Assembly: GCA_030692765.1 (NCBI GenBank)
Contig: JAUYUB010000001.1
Location: 1-64,000 of the forward strand
DNA length: 64,000 nucleotides
Direction of reading: 5' to 3'
Origin: Sulfuricurvum sp.
Lineage (GTDB): Bacteria; Campylobacterota; Campylobacteria; Campylobacterales; Sulfurimonadaceae
Every line of letters begins with the position of its first letter. The first letter of the stretch is position 1. Below, piece after piece: positions 36,031 to 44,785 of the stretch. Made by a program: the position numbers and the translations under genes. Below the pieces are notes generated by a model. It did not search any database and was not told the DNA's origin. It was given only the letters and a program-made list of their open reading frames with translations.

Positions 36031-38160
36031 CTAATCATTTGTAAGCACAAGTATAGTGCTTGGATATTCTTTGGTCTCATAGCCTCTTTCGTTGGCACTT
36101 TTATCATCAAGTCTTAGCATGTTGTTAAACTTTTGTGTTTTGGCCAAATAGAATAATTCATTATCTACCCCAAACAAAGCCGTATATTGCTTAATCGTCC
36201 GCCCAAAATCAAGACTTGAAGAACGCGTTTCACACGCCTGTCTAAATTCTTGAAGATATGACTTTTTGATAATCTGTCCTATAGTATGCATTGTACACTC
36301 TTGTCTGACATACGGTGATAAGTTTTGTACTATCCATGCTGAATTACCCTGTTTTGCATATTCCCACGCCTGTTTTTCTAAAGCGCGGAATGCCTCATGA
36401 TAACGGATAAATGGTTCAATCGATTCGAGCTCTCTGTATGTATTGACACTCTCATAGACTTTGCTGATCTGATTTTGATGTATCCATAATATCATCTGTT
36501 TGATCAAATTCAGTAGTTCAACAGCACTGGCGACCTTTTCCCGTAACGGTGTAAAGTCTTTTAAATACATGGCAACTTTTAATGCATCATCATACTGTTC
36601 TTCTTTTTGAAGTGCCTTAAGTTTATCATACGTCTGGTTAGCAATTTGAATGACACGGTTATACATCTCTTCAGACTTTAAAAATGAATTGTTACCTACC
36701 AATTCAAAATACCCCTTAAAATTCCGTTCGCGTATGTACTCATCAGCTTTCATAAATGTCTTATATTCTGAATGTAGATTTTCAATCAATATTTTTTTAC
36801 TGGGAACCGATAAATAAGGTTTTAGCATAGCCTTGGCACTGGCATGAGAAGTCGAATCGTTTTTAAAATAAAGATGCTTAGAGGATTGAAAGAGGCTGAT
36901 CCATTGCTTATCCAGCACTTCATACTCTTTAGTCTGCTTGAGATATGTATACTCGTCACAATAAGCATGAGCCTCGACATATTTTTTCTCTTCTATAAAC
37001 TCAAATAACTGCTGAAAGCTGTCAATATTGCCCAGGCAAAAATTGTACTGCTCTTCTTTACGCGGATCAAGGAAAAAGGGATTCGCCATCTCAAATGCTT
37101 CATCGATTTTACCCGTAAAAATCAGTTGCTTAACCTTCTCTAATGTCGATGGCCATAGCTTATCGTACTTATTTACCATTTCTTTGGTCAATAAAAACAG
37201 ATTTTGACGGATTTTGGCGGTCGCTTCCTTGAAGTCATTAATACGTAGATGCCCAGCCAGCTCTTTGGCATACAATTGTGTGTTGATGATCTGAACTTCA
37301 CCATCTAAATAACTGATATACAAATAGTCATTTTGTAATACCATCTTTGTGACACCAGCATTACTTAAAGTCAGTGATGTTGTTATTTTAAATGTAGTGT
37401 GATCGATAATGTAAAGCTTTTGTGCTTTGGTTGCAACAATAACATGATTGGACCCTATTGCCACGATCTGTGTCGGCCATCCCTCAATTTCAAACAAACT
37501 GATAGAAGTTGCACGTGACTGGACGTCATACATTACCAAAGTCTTATGACGCGTCAAACCAATTAGTTTAGTGTCATTAGCGACAAAAAGTGACTGTTCG
37601 ATCGCAAAATCTTCAAGTTTAAAATCTCTAAAAACAACATTGCGATCAAGATTGAATATAACCGTTCCCTTATCAAAGGAACTTACGGCAACAAAACGTT
37701 TATCCTCAGAATAGGTGATTGCAGAAATTGAATCGGGCACTGTCTTAAGTGAACCTATCAACTGCTTTTGCTGCATATCATAAAAAAATACCTTGCCATC
37801 CTCTCCACCGATGGTAAGTATTCTATTATCATGACTAAAACGGCTACATGAGACAGACTTGTCATTATAATCTAATGTCTCTATGACTTCTGGTTTACTG
37901 GTATAACGTACCAAAAACGATTTCGCATCATCAGGAGAAGCGATTATTAGCTCAAGGTTCGATGATATACTCAAAGCATTATCATAGGGGTGGCGTATTG
38001 AAAATTTGGATGCAATAGGGATCGGTTTGCTAAATTCGAATGTCGACTTGTCTAGAATGTACAAATTACAACTATTGTCAATCAAATAAAGGAGTTTGTC
38101 ATCACCATTCATTGCAATTACAGACGATCCTAAGCGAAATTCCTTATCTATTGTCATCAT
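36031..38160 (-). CDS. Beta-propeller plus helical-repeat protein of unknown function
   Basis: The 709-residue cytoplasmic protein has WD40-like blades over about 1-300 (for example SRFSHDNRILTIGGEDGKVFFYD and AITYSEDKRFVAVSSFDKG, each a blade). The remaining 400 residues are all helical, with TPR/clathrin-like repeats (KIDEAFEMANPFFLDP, KKYVEAHAYCDEYTYLK, QYDDALKVAMYLKDF). There is no signal peptide. The order of propeller then solenoid recalls eukaryotic coat and intraflagellar-transport proteins. The role is unknown; the flagellar-type genes just before it are convergent, not in its operon. Confidence 0.75.
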   Translation of the reverse strand: MMTIDKEFRLGSSVIAMNGDDKLLYLIDNSCNLYILDKSTFEFSKPIPIASKFSIRHPYDNALSISSNLELIIASPDDAKSFLVRYTSKPEVIETLDYNDKSVSCSRFSHDNRILTIGGEDGKVFFYDMQQKQLIGSLKTVPDSISAITYSEDKRFVAVSSFDKGTVIFNLDRNVVFRDFKLEDFAIEQSLFVANDTKLIGLTRHKTLVMYDVQSRATSISLFEIEGWPTQIVAIGSNHVIVATKAQKLYIIDHTTFKITTSLTLSNAGVTKMVLQNDYLYISYLDGEVQIINTQLYAKELAGHLRINDFKEATAKIRQNLFLLTKEMVNKYDKLWPSTLEKVKQLIFTGKIDEAFEMANPFFLDPRKEEQYNFCLGNIDSFQQLFEFIEEKKYVEAHAYCDEYTYLKQTKEYEVLDKQWISLFQSSKHLYFKNDSTSHASAKAMLKPYLSVPSKKILIENLHSEYKTFMKADEYIRERNFKGYFELVGNNSFLKSEEMYNRVIQIANQTYDKLKALQKEEQYDDALKVAMYLKDFTPLREKVASAVELLNLIKQMILWIHQNQISKVYESVNTYRELESIEPFIRYHEAFRALEKQAWEYAKQGNSAWIVQNLSPYVRQECTMHTIGQIIKKSYLQEFRQACETRSSSLDFGRTIKQYTALFGVDNELFYLAKTQKFNNMLRLDDKSANERGYETKEYPSTILVLTND

Positions 38161-38189
38161 AAACGCTGCCTTAAGTGTAATTATGATGA

Positions 38190-38458
38190 TTATAACATAA
38201 GCGTATTGAGCAAATCTTTTGCGTGTTGGTCTCGATCGGTAAGCGATTTTAGATCATAATGCTGCTCAATCATTTTTAAAATTGAAGTCGTATCGTAAGA
38301 CGTATCCCCATTTGGCATATGGTGAGATGATGACAGCGGGTATACGCTTTTGTCGAATGATCTGAAGTATCAGCACCCTCAAAACCCCGAAAGAGGTTAT
38401 CAAAACTGCGATTTTCAAGATAGACCACTATAATATGGTCAATATTGCAGAAATGAGA
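38190..38458 (-). pseudogene. Relic of a phosphoesterase (AcpA / phospholipase C family)
   Basis: The 345-nt gap between the propeller gene and htrA holds a decayed minus-strand gene. Three conserved pieces lie in three frames: HIIVVYLENRSFDNLF and GFEGAD (about 38369-38437, the N-terminal motif), RIPAVIISPYAKWGYV (38299-38346, near the C-terminus) and YDTTSILKMIEQHYDLKSL to a stop at 38190 (38190-38297, the extreme C-terminus). In intact family members several hundred residues separate the first two pieces; here only 22 nt do. So a large internal deletion and at least two frameshifts have occurred, and the N-terminal piece has a stop just upstream and no start. Confidence 0.8.
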
Positions 38459-38505
38459 TTCTGCTTAGCTCTAGTAGACTTCAAGAAAATAAGGAAATTT
38501 TTATC

Positions 38506-39795
38506 GTGAACCTATCTCGTATACTTCCTCTTCTACTCGCATTATTTTCTTACACGCTGATGGCTGAACCATTGGTGAGTATTGCGGCATCATCAGGTAA
38601 GCTGTTGCCCTCCGTCGTCAAGATTAAAATTCAGCGCAGTGAGAGCACGTCTGAGGAGAGTGAACTAATTCAAAACGACTCTGGAGGATCGGGATTCATA
38701 TTTGACAGTTCTCATCACATCCTCACCAATGCCCATGTTATCAGAGATGCCAAAAAAATAGCCGTTGTAGATATCAATAACACCGAGCACCCTGCCACGT
38801 TACTCGCAAAAGATGAAAAAGCCGATATTGCTATTTTGGAAGTACCGACGCTCAATGCTGCGATGATTCCTTTTGGCAACAGCACACAAGTATCACTGGG
38901 GGATAATGTCTTTGTTATCGGTGCCCCCTATTCACTGGGACTTGGGGTTACGGTAGGAGTTATCAGTGCATTGGAGCGTTATCTTCCTAATTATCCCTAT
39001 CAGTATTTTATACAAACCGATGCTGCAATCAATCCCGGTAATTCAGGCGGTCCGCTCTTTAACCAAAAAGGAGAGCTCATAGGAGTGGCCACCATGACAT
39101 TCTCTAAATCTGGAACGTATACCAATATTGGATTTGCCATCCCTATTAACGAAGCCTTTAGAATTGCAAACCTTTTGGTCTCTAAGCATAAAATTGATCG
39201 TGGTTATTTGGGAGCCGACTTGCTCATCAGCGATAAAGTATCCCGAAAATCAGGCTATCAGTCTTCCTTGCTGATCACCCATATCGATCCTATTGGACCT
39301 TCTCAAACAGCGGGGCTAAAAGCCGGAGACATCCTTACGCAGCTCAATGATGAAAAATTTACCGACAACGGGATGCTTCACCGATACATGGAACAGTCAA
39401 AACCAGGCGATAGTCTAAAGTTGACCTACATTCGGGATAAGAAATACGCCAACACTATGATCTCGTTGGGCATAGTGCCAAATTTTACTACCCCAATAAG
39501 TAATATAGGAACAGCAGACCAAGCCGAAAAATTGGGACTGATTTTGGAAGAAAAAGAGCGCGAGATAGCGACCATTATCAGCTATGGTTCAGCCAAAACA
39601 TCAGGATTCGTCAAAGGGGACAAAATCATTAAAATCAATGGTTCCAGTATTAAAACACTCCAAGAGTTTAATACGCAACTCTCAAAGCTCAAAGACAATG
39701 AGATCGCCATGATCTCTGTGTACCGAAATAAAGATCTTATAACACTTCCACTTGGATCAAAAACAGCCCTTGGAGGCAATACGACCAGTAACTAA
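38506..39795 (+). CDS. DegP/HtrA-type periplasmic serine protease
   Basis: The 429-residue protein starts at GTG with AAGGAA nine nt upstream. A signal peptide (ending LMA, residue 20) precedes a trypsin-like domain with His77 (LTNAHVIRD), Asp107 (EKADIAIL) and Ser180 (INPGNSGGPLF). Two PDZ domains follow (about 225-315 and 335-420; GLKAGDILTQLND, GFVKGDKIIKING). It degrades or refolds damaged periplasmic proteins. The start codon lies 48 nt past the phosphoesterase relic, on the opposite strand. Confidence 0.93.
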   Translation: MNLSRILPLLLALFSYTLMAEPLVSIAASSGKLLPSVVKIKIQRSESTSEESELIQNDSGGSGFIFDSSHHILTNAHVIRDAKKIAVVDINNTEHPATLLAKDEKADIAILEVPTLNAAMIPFGNSTQVSLGDNVFVIGAPYSLGLGVTVGVISALERYLPNYPYQYFIQTDAAINPGNSGGPLFNQKGELIGVATMTFSKSGTYTNIGFAIPINEAFRIANLLVSKHKIDRGYLGADLLISDKVSRKSGYQSSLLITHIDPIGPSQTAGLKAGDILTQLNDEKFTDNGMLHRYMEQSKPGDSLKLTYIRDKKYANTMISLGIVPNFTTPISNIGTADQAEKLGLILEEKEREIATIISYGSAKTSGFVKGDKIIKINGSSIKTLQEFNTQLSKLKDNEIAMISVYRNKDLITLPLGSKTALGGNTTSN

Positions 39796-39798
39796 TGG

Positions 39799-39825
39799 AA
39801 TCAAAAGCCCTCCTTGATTATTATT
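39799..39825 (+). terminator. Weak hairpin after the HtrA-type gene
   Basis: AATCAA and TTGATT form a 6-bp stem around a 9-nt loop, followed by TATTATT. It is the only stem in the 44-nt gap before the AEC transporter gene. The stem is AT-rich, so termination would be partial at best. Confidence 0.25.
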
Positions 39826-39851
39826 CAACACAATAATGAGTGGGAGAGCGT

Positions 39852-40739
39852 ATGGAACAATTTGTATTTATCATCGCACTGCTACTGATCGGAATACTGC
39901 TTCAAAAAGCGGATGCTCCTGCTGATTTTTCCAAAAGCCTCAATTTTTTCGTCATCTACGTCTCTCTTCCTGCAACGGTTTTGATTCAAGTTCCAAAAAT
40001 CGTCTTGAACGGTTCCGCCCTCAGTAGCATCTTGATCCCATGGCTCTTGCTTCCCATAATGTTCTACCTCGTGATCCTGATGACGAAAAACTATGCGACG
40101 GATGTCAGAGCAGCCCTTTTACTTGTCATTCCGCTGGGAAACACATCATTTGTCGGAATACCGATTATCAAGACCCTTGTAGGTGCTGATGCGATTGGCT
40201 ATGTACTCATGTATGACCAGTTTGGGACATTTTTAATACTGGCTTTGTATGGAAGCGCTGTCATCTCCTATTATGAAATTGGCAAAGTACATAAACGTCT
40301 TATTCTTAAAAAGCTGTTCATGTTTCCACCATTTTTTTTCCTGCTTTTTGCTCTGTTTTTTGGAAAAATGCCTTTATCACTTTCTCCCTATCTCGAGATA
40401 CTCGCTTCTACACTGGTGCCTCTCGCCTTGGTCTCGGTAGGCTATTCACTACGCCTGAGCGGTGAGATCGATTATCCCCTCCTCTCAAAAGCGCTGGTAC
40501 TCAAACTCATCGTGATGCCACTCATCGCATTTGGATTGTTATTTAAACTGGGAGTTGACCCCATCGCTATGCAAGTGTCTGTTTTGGAGTCCGGAATGCC
40601 CTCTATGATCACGGCAGGGGCATTAGCAATCGCTGCGGGCTTTGCCCCTGCATTGAGTGCGGCAATGGTCGGATACGGGATCATTTTGTGTTTGATCACC
40701 CTTCCCCTGATTGCCTATGCAATGCAGAGCTTTTTATAA
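39852..40739 (+). CDS. AEC family transporter (auxin efflux carrier type)
   Basis: The protein has 295 residues from the ATG at 39852, preferred over the GTG at 39840 because the GGGAG ribosome site lies inside that GTG region, 5-6 nt before the ATG. It is almost wholly hydrophobic with about ten membrane helices in two halves. IPLGNTSFVGIPIIKTLVG and the second-half LESGMPSMITAGALA are the crossing motifs of AEC carriers. These carry organic acids such as malate in bacteria. The substrate here is unknown. Confidence 0.85.
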   Translation: MEQFVFIIALLLIGILLQKADAPADFSKSLNFFVIYVSLPATVLIQVPKIVLNGSALSSILIPWLLLPIMFYLVILMTKNYATDVRAALLLVIPLGNTSFVGIPIIKTLVGADAIGYVLMYDQFGTFLILALYGSAVISYYEIGKVHKRLILKKLFMFPPFFFLLFALFFGKMPLSLSPYLEILASTLVPLALVSVGYSLRLSGEIDYPLLSKALVLKLIVMPLIAFGLLFKLGVDPIAMQVSVLESGMPSMITAGALAIAAGFAPALSAAMVGYGIILCLITLPLIAYAMQSFL

Positions 40740-40745
40740 AACTGC

Positions 40746-41459
40746 CTATCGTCTCATCGGTACTTCAAAAAGGATGAGATGAGACTCGCTCATCGCATGA
40801 ATACTAAACGCTTGCGTCTCTTGTGTCTGCAGTTCATCACGCCGTCCCAACGTCTCATCCATGCACTGGATCTCTCCTTCGATTACCAGCAACAATCTTC
40901 CGTATCCTACTGAAGTTTCATCACAGAGTAAATCGGAACCTGCATTTAAACGTGCCATTTTGATATTGGCATCCTGAGCAATTTTCATCGATCCCTCACG
41001 CCCATCACCGCTGACAAGCACGCCCCATACAGCTAATACTGAAGCATCGCGAAAATCCCGCTGTTCATAATGCGGAGTCAGATTGTGCATATTAGGGAAA
41101 ATCCAGATTTGAAACAATTCCAATGTCTCATCCATAGACGGATTGCGTTCGGAATGCTCAATCCCACTGCCTGCCGATATCATCTGTATCTCACCTGCAT
41201 TCGTAAATCCATGGTGACCTAATGAATCGGTGTGTTCAATGGAACCTTTTAACACGATAGTAATGATTTCCATATCACGATGGGGATGCATCCCAAATCC
41301 GCTTTGCGGTTCGATAACATCATCATTAATAACACGAAGTACTCCAAAACCCATTCGTTCACGGTTATGATAATCGGCAAAACTAAAACTAAATCGGCTA
41401 TGAAGCCAGCCATGCTCAGCGAGTCCCCGCTCATTGGCTCTATGAATCGTATGGTTCAT
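40746..41459 (-). CDS. Pirin family protein
   Basis: The 237-residue bicupin starts at the ATG at 41457-41459, 1 nt after the rubredoxin stop; an in-frame upstream extension only overlaps the rubredoxin gene. HGWLHSRFSFSFADYHN, the metal-site GMHPHRDMEIITIVLKG, and MISAGSGIEHSERN are pirin signatures (two His, a His and a Glu bind iron). Bacterial pirins can act as quercetinases or regulate pyruvate metabolism; the role here is not fixed. It shares a transcript with rubredoxin and is divergent from a TetR regulator. Confidence 0.92.
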   Translation of the reverse strand: MNHTIHRANERGLAEHGWLHSRFSFSFADYHNRERMGFGVLRVINDDVIEPQSGFGMHPHRDMEIITIVLKGSIEHTDSLGHHGFTNAGEIQMISAGSGIEHSERNPSMDETLELFQIWIFPNMHNLTPHYEQRDFRDASVLAVWGVLVSGDGREGSMKIAQDANIKMARLNAGSDLLCDETSVGYGRLLLVIEGEIQCMDETLGRRDELQTQETQAFSIHAMSESHLILFEVPMRR

Positions 41460-41460
41460 C

Positions 41461-41628
41461 TCACGCTTCTTCGAGTTGCGAAAACTCCTCTTTGTGTGCA
41501 CCGCAATCAGGACATTCCCAGTCTTCAGGCAGATCCTCAAACGGCGTTCCTGGTGCTATACCATTTTCAGGATCTCCTAAAAGCGGATCATAAATGTACC
41601 CACATCGATCACATTCATACTTTTTCAT
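41461..41628 (-). CDS. Rubredoxin
   Basis: The 55-residue iron protein has the two Cys pairs that hold one Fe: [12 protein letters not shown] near the start and [13 protein letters not shown] near the end. PFEDLPEDW is the conserved middle. It is a small cytoplasmic electron carrier, often feeding peroxide- or superoxide-reducing enzymes. TAAGGA precedes the ATG (41626-41628). Its stop is 1 nt from the pirin start, so the pair is one transcript. Confidence 0.95.
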   Translation of the reverse strand: MKKYECDRCGYIYDPLLGDPENGIAPGTPFEDLPEDWECPDCGAHKEEFSQLEEA

Positions 41629-41676
41629 AATAAATCCTTATGCGATAAGTTCCCATATCTTGCCTCGAAAAACATC

Positions 41677-41706
41677 ATAATAAAATTAAAAATAAAATTA
41701 CCTCAA
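41677..41706 (-). promoter_or_regulatory. Possible promoter of rubredoxin-pirin
   Basis: Read on the minus strand, TTGAGG (41701-41706) and TATTAT (41677-41682) are 18 nt apart. They lie about 50 nt ahead of the rubredoxin start. The -35 is within 14 nt of the TetR-type operator, so one regulator could affect both directions. Confidence 0.35.
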
Positions 41707-41717
41707 AACAGCATCCA

Positions 41718-41746
41718 TTGACAAGTGTGCTTGTCTGATGTAGAAT
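41718..41746 (+). promoter_or_regulatory. Sigma-70 promoter with TetR-type operator
   Basis: TTGACA (41718-41723) and TAGAAT (41741-41746) are exactly 17 nt apart. Overlapping the -35 and spacer is the perfect inverted repeat GACAAG-TGTG-CTTGTC (41720-41735), a typical TetR-family operator. The TetR gene starts 39 nt after the -10, so autorepression is the simplest reading. Confidence 0.75.
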
Positions 41747-41784
41747 GCTTGCAACAAACCATAAAGTTTGTCATTGGAGAACCC

Positions 41785-42438
41785 ATGAAAAACGATGTTC
41801 GAGCACAGCTCATACATACCATGTTCACCTCCCTCTATCATGAGGGCTATCACGCCTGTAACCTTATTGATCTTTTGAAGCGTGCAGGATCTTCCAAAGG
41901 TGGACTCTACCACTACTTCGGCTCCAAAAAAGAGCTCGCACTCGAATCGATTAAAGATGTACTAGAAGCGTTTATCGATCGTTTTTGGGTACAGGGTCTA
42001 CAAATGCATAACGATCCCATTGTCGCGCTTGAGTCACTGCTCAAAGAACTCCCCCGTACGACACTTACTCAAAACGTCCTTTTTGAGATCCAATACGGAT
42101 GCCCGATAAACAATCTAATCCATGAACTCAGTGCCAATGATGAAGAATTTTCAACCCTTTTAGCCGCCATAATGGACACCTGGCACGATGCGATCACAGA
42201 TGCTTTACAGCGGGGTATCAATGCCAATATCATTCGCTCCGATGTCAATGTACAGCAACTCGCCCAGTTTATCATCGCTTCCATCCAAGGGTCACTCTCT
42301 ATCGCAAAAGGGTATCGTGATGAAGAGACCTATCATTCCAATATTGCTATTTTAATAACCTACTTAAATATTTTGAAAATCGTTAAAAAAACAACTGCAC
42401 CTAAGAAACAGCCAACACATCAATCGCTATTCGAATAA
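41785..42438 (+). CDS. TetR family transcriptional regulator
   Basis: The protein has 217 residues from the ATG at 41785. An upstream in-frame ATG at 41725 is rejected because it lies inside the promoter. The N-terminal helix-turn-helix (about 5-55) includes MFTSLYHEGYHACNLIDLL and SSKGGLYHYFGSKKELAL, the TetR signature. The C-terminal ligand domain resembles the AcrR/YxaF type (QYGCPINNLIHELS). GGAG precedes the start. It is divergent from rubredoxin-pirin, so regulation of those genes as well as itself is likely. Confidence 0.92.
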   Translation: MKNDVRAQLIHTMFTSLYHEGYHACNLIDLLKRAGSSKGGLYHYFGSKKELALESIKDVLEAFIDRFWVQGLQMHNDPIVALESLLKELPRTTLTQNVLFEIQYGCPINNLIHELSANDEEFSTLLAAIMDTWHDAITDALQRGINANIIRSDVNVQQLAQFIIASIQGSLSIAKGYRDEETYHSNIAILITYLNILKIVKKTTAPKKQPTHQSLFE

Positions 42439-42493
42439 AAAGTATCATCAAGAAAACGCTACAATCATGCATCTATAATTACAGGAGTAGATC

Positions 42494-43036
42494 ATGCGTT
42501 TTTCTTCATTTATTTCTTCCCTTGTGTTGCTTGGAACTACTACGCTATTTGCAGGTGGATTCACCCTGCACAGTACTGAGCTGTCCGGTCAACTGACAAA
42601 AACGCAAGAATTTTCAGGGTTTGGATGCGATGGACAAAACATCTCTCCTTCGCTTATGTGGCACAATGCGCCAAAAGGGACTAAAAGCTTTGCTATAACC
42701 GTCTATGATCCCGATGCACCGACAGGAAGCGGATGGTGGCACTGGGTCGTTTTCAATATCCCCTCTACAGTAATGTCTCTTCCCTCAGATTTTGGCAATA
42801 TTGCAAAAGCGCAAAATATGAATGCGACCCAAAGTATCACTGATTATGGCAAAGTTGGATTTGGTGGAGCATGTCCGCCAAAAGGTGACAAGCCGCATCG
42901 CTACATGTTTACCGTTCATGCTTTGAATGTCGATCATCTCGATCTTGATGCAAAAGCCTCTCCAGCTCTTGTAGGCTATATGCTGGGAATGCACTCTTTA
43001 GGTAAAGCAACCCTCGTATCCTATTATGGACGATAA
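42494..43036 (+). CDS. YbhB/YbcL family (PEBP-like) exported protein
   Basis: The 180-residue protein has a signal peptide (ending FAGG, about residue 22). FGCDGQNISPSLMW, AITVYDPDAPTGSGWWHW and CPPKGDKPHRYMFTVHAL are the core of the phosphatidylethanolamine-binding-protein fold. Bacterial members are often labelled Raf-kinase-inhibitor-like, but no kinase link is known. The periplasmic ligand is unknown. Confidence 0.9.
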   Translation: MRFSSFISSLVLLGTTTLFAGGFTLHSTELSGQLTKTQEFSGFGCDGQNISPSLMWHNAPKGTKSFAITVYDPDAPTGSGWWHWVVFNIPSTVMSLPSDFGNIAKAQNMNATQSITDYGKVGFGGACPPKGDKPHRYMFTVHALNVDHLDLDAKASPALVGYMLGMHSLGKATLVSYYGR

Positions 43037-43048
43037 ACGATACTTCTT

Positions 43049-43927
43049 TTGAAACACACTACCGATACCCGTCGCGGCGTAGTGCTTATGCTTGCCGCAT
43101 CGTTTTTGTTCGCACTGACCATGCTCTTTGCCAAACTCCTCTCACACTCGATGGGCTCTGTCGAAGTCACCTTTTGGCGTAATGCTATAGGCTTAATTGT
43201 CCTCTTGTTGGTTGTTCTGAAAAAACCGATCAAAAACAGTGGAGGACGACCGTTTACCCTTATGTTCCGCGGAATTATTGGGACGGTTGCCTTGCTCACC
43301 TTTTTTTATACCATCAGCGCTACCTCACTTTCCAATGCAATCATATATGCGAAAACCGAACCTATTTTTACCGCCCTTCTCGCCTTTTTTTTATTAGGTG
43401 AGAAGCTAAAAGCTAAATCTATAATTGCGATCTTTATTGGATTTTTAGGAGTTGCAGTCTTAAGCGGTTTGCATTTTGATTACCTGCATGTTGTGGGGAT
43501 CTTGACGGGTTTTCTCTCAGCGCTGGCCTATACCAGTGTTCGAAGTCTCAAAGCCTACTACGATGCGCGCACGGTTGTTTTGTCCTTCATGTTTTTTGGT
43601 GTGATCATCCCCTGTATCCTTATGATCGCTTCGGAAGTTTACACTTCACAATTTTTTGCATTTGCCCTTAGCCCTTTTATAATGCCCAAAGGCAATGATT
43701 GGATTTGGATTATTCTAATGGGGCTTGCAGCGGCATATGGTCAGCTGTTCATGACTAGAGCTTATTTTTACGCAAAAGCAGGATTAGTCAGTACAGTGAG
43801 TTATTCAGTCGTATTGTTCGCGTCACTGTTTGGAATACTTTTGGGGGATATACTGCCTACTGCGATGATGCTCGCAGGGGCTATTTTGATTGTATTTAGC
43901 GGTATTTTACTCTCACGAGAAAAATAA
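43049..43927 (+). CDS. DMT/EamA family transporter
   Basis: The 292-residue protein has about ten membrane helices in two EamA repeats (about 10-140 and 150-290). It starts at TTG 12 nt after the YbhB-like gene. SHSMGSVEVTFWRNAIGL, NAIIYAKTEPIFTALLAFF and TVSYSVVLFASLFGILLGD are the repeat signatures. Such carriers export amino acids or other metabolites; the substrate is not evident. Confidence 0.88.
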   Translation: MKHTTDTRRGVVLMLAASFLFALTMLFAKLLSHSMGSVEVTFWRNAIGLIVLLLVVLKKPIKNSGGRPFTLMFRGIIGTVALLTFFYTISATSLSNAIIYAKTEPIFTALLAFFLLGEKLKAKSIIAIFIGFLGVAVLSGLHFDYLHVVGILTGFLSALAYTSVRSLKAYYDARTVVLSFMFFGVIIPCILMIASEVYTSQFFAFALSPFIMPKGNDWIWIILMGLAAAYGQLFMTRAYFYAKAGLVSTVSYSVVLFASLFGILLGDILPTAMMLAGAILIVFSGILLSREK

Positions 43928-43929
43928 TA

Positions 43930-44232
43930 TTATTTAACTTTGATTTTATCTTTTAAAGAATCACCAATACTGTCTCCCAATCGATCAATTGGCATACCTT
44001 TTCTACTTTGCCATCCTGTTTTGTTATTCTCATCCGTATTTGTGGCTTTTACAGGTTCAGCCGGTACAACGGCTTGAGGCTCTGGCTCAATAACTTCAGG
44101 AGCTTGCGTTGATGTATTCACCTCTGCGGGAATCTCTTTTTCTTGATAATCATAATAAAATGTTTTATACAGCATTGCCACTGCTGCCAAAATAAGGATA
44201 TATTTAACTATTCGTATCACGGTTTCTCCCAT
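43930..44232 (-). CDS. Small membrane-anchored proline-rich protein
   Basis: No family is recognised. The 100-residue product has an N-terminal membrane helix (about 8-24), then a Pro/Glu/Ala/Val-rich stretch (residues 35-63), and a basic end. The rest would be in the periplasm. It is tail to tail with the DMT transporter gene. Confidence 0.55.
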   Translation of the reverse strand: MGETVIRIVKYILILAAVAMLYKTFYYDYQEKEIPAEVNTSTQAPEVIEPEPQAVVPAEPVKATNTDENNKTGWQSRKGMPIDRLGDSIGDSLKDKIKVK

Positions 44233-44317
44233 ACTTCTAAAAAGTTAATTCGCAGATGTCATAAAATTGTATTATATTAGTTAGTATACCAAAGATATTC
44301 AATGCTATACTTTCATT

Positions 44318-44779
44318 ATGAAAAAGAATGATACTCCATTTTGGGAAACGAAGCAACTAAGCGAACTCTCTCACGATGAGTGGGAAGCTTTGTGTGATGG
44401 CTGTGGATTGTGCTGTTTGCATAAACTTCAAGATGAAGAAGATGATAATGCTCCCGTCTTAATGACCCGTGTTGTCTGCCACTGTTATGACATCAACGCA
44501 AGCCAATGCAGTGATTATGCCAACCGCCACATCAAAGTACCCGAATGTACCGCATTAACGCTCAGTCGTGCTGCCGAGTTTGATTGGCTTCCGGCCACTT
44601 GTGCGTATCGTTTGCGTCATCATAATCTCCCTTTGCCCTCATGGCATCCGCTCATAACCGGATCAAAGGAAAGTGTAAGACCCTATAGTGTACATTCCCT
44701 AAATCCTGTATTGGAAACCCAGAACATTGATTTGGAAGATTATCTCATCGAAATAAAACCCACCTTGGCAGCAGACTAG
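44318..44779 (+). CDS. YcgN family cysteine-cluster protein (UPF0260)
   Basis: The 153-residue protein has the YcgN Cys cluster: LCDGCGLCCLHKL near residue 28, VVCHCYD near 53 and VPECTAL near 75. WLPATCAYRL and WHPLITGS follow, both diagnostic. The cluster probably holds zinc or an Fe-S centre; the function is not known. A 6-nt gap leads to the Hpt gene. Confidence 0.9.
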   Translation: MKKNDTPFWETKQLSELSHDEWEALCDGCGLCCLHKLQDEEDDNAPVLMTRVVCHCYDINASQCSDYANRHIKVPECTALTLSRAAEFDWLPATCAYRLRHHNLPLPSWHPLITGSKESVRPYSVHSLNPVLETQNIDLEDYLIEIKPTLAAD

Positions 44780-44785
44780 TATTCC

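Noticed and set aside
41460-41540. 27-residue N-terminal extension of pirin
   Set aside because: It overlaps the rubredoxin gene in another frame, and the usual pirin start is the ATG at 41457-41459.
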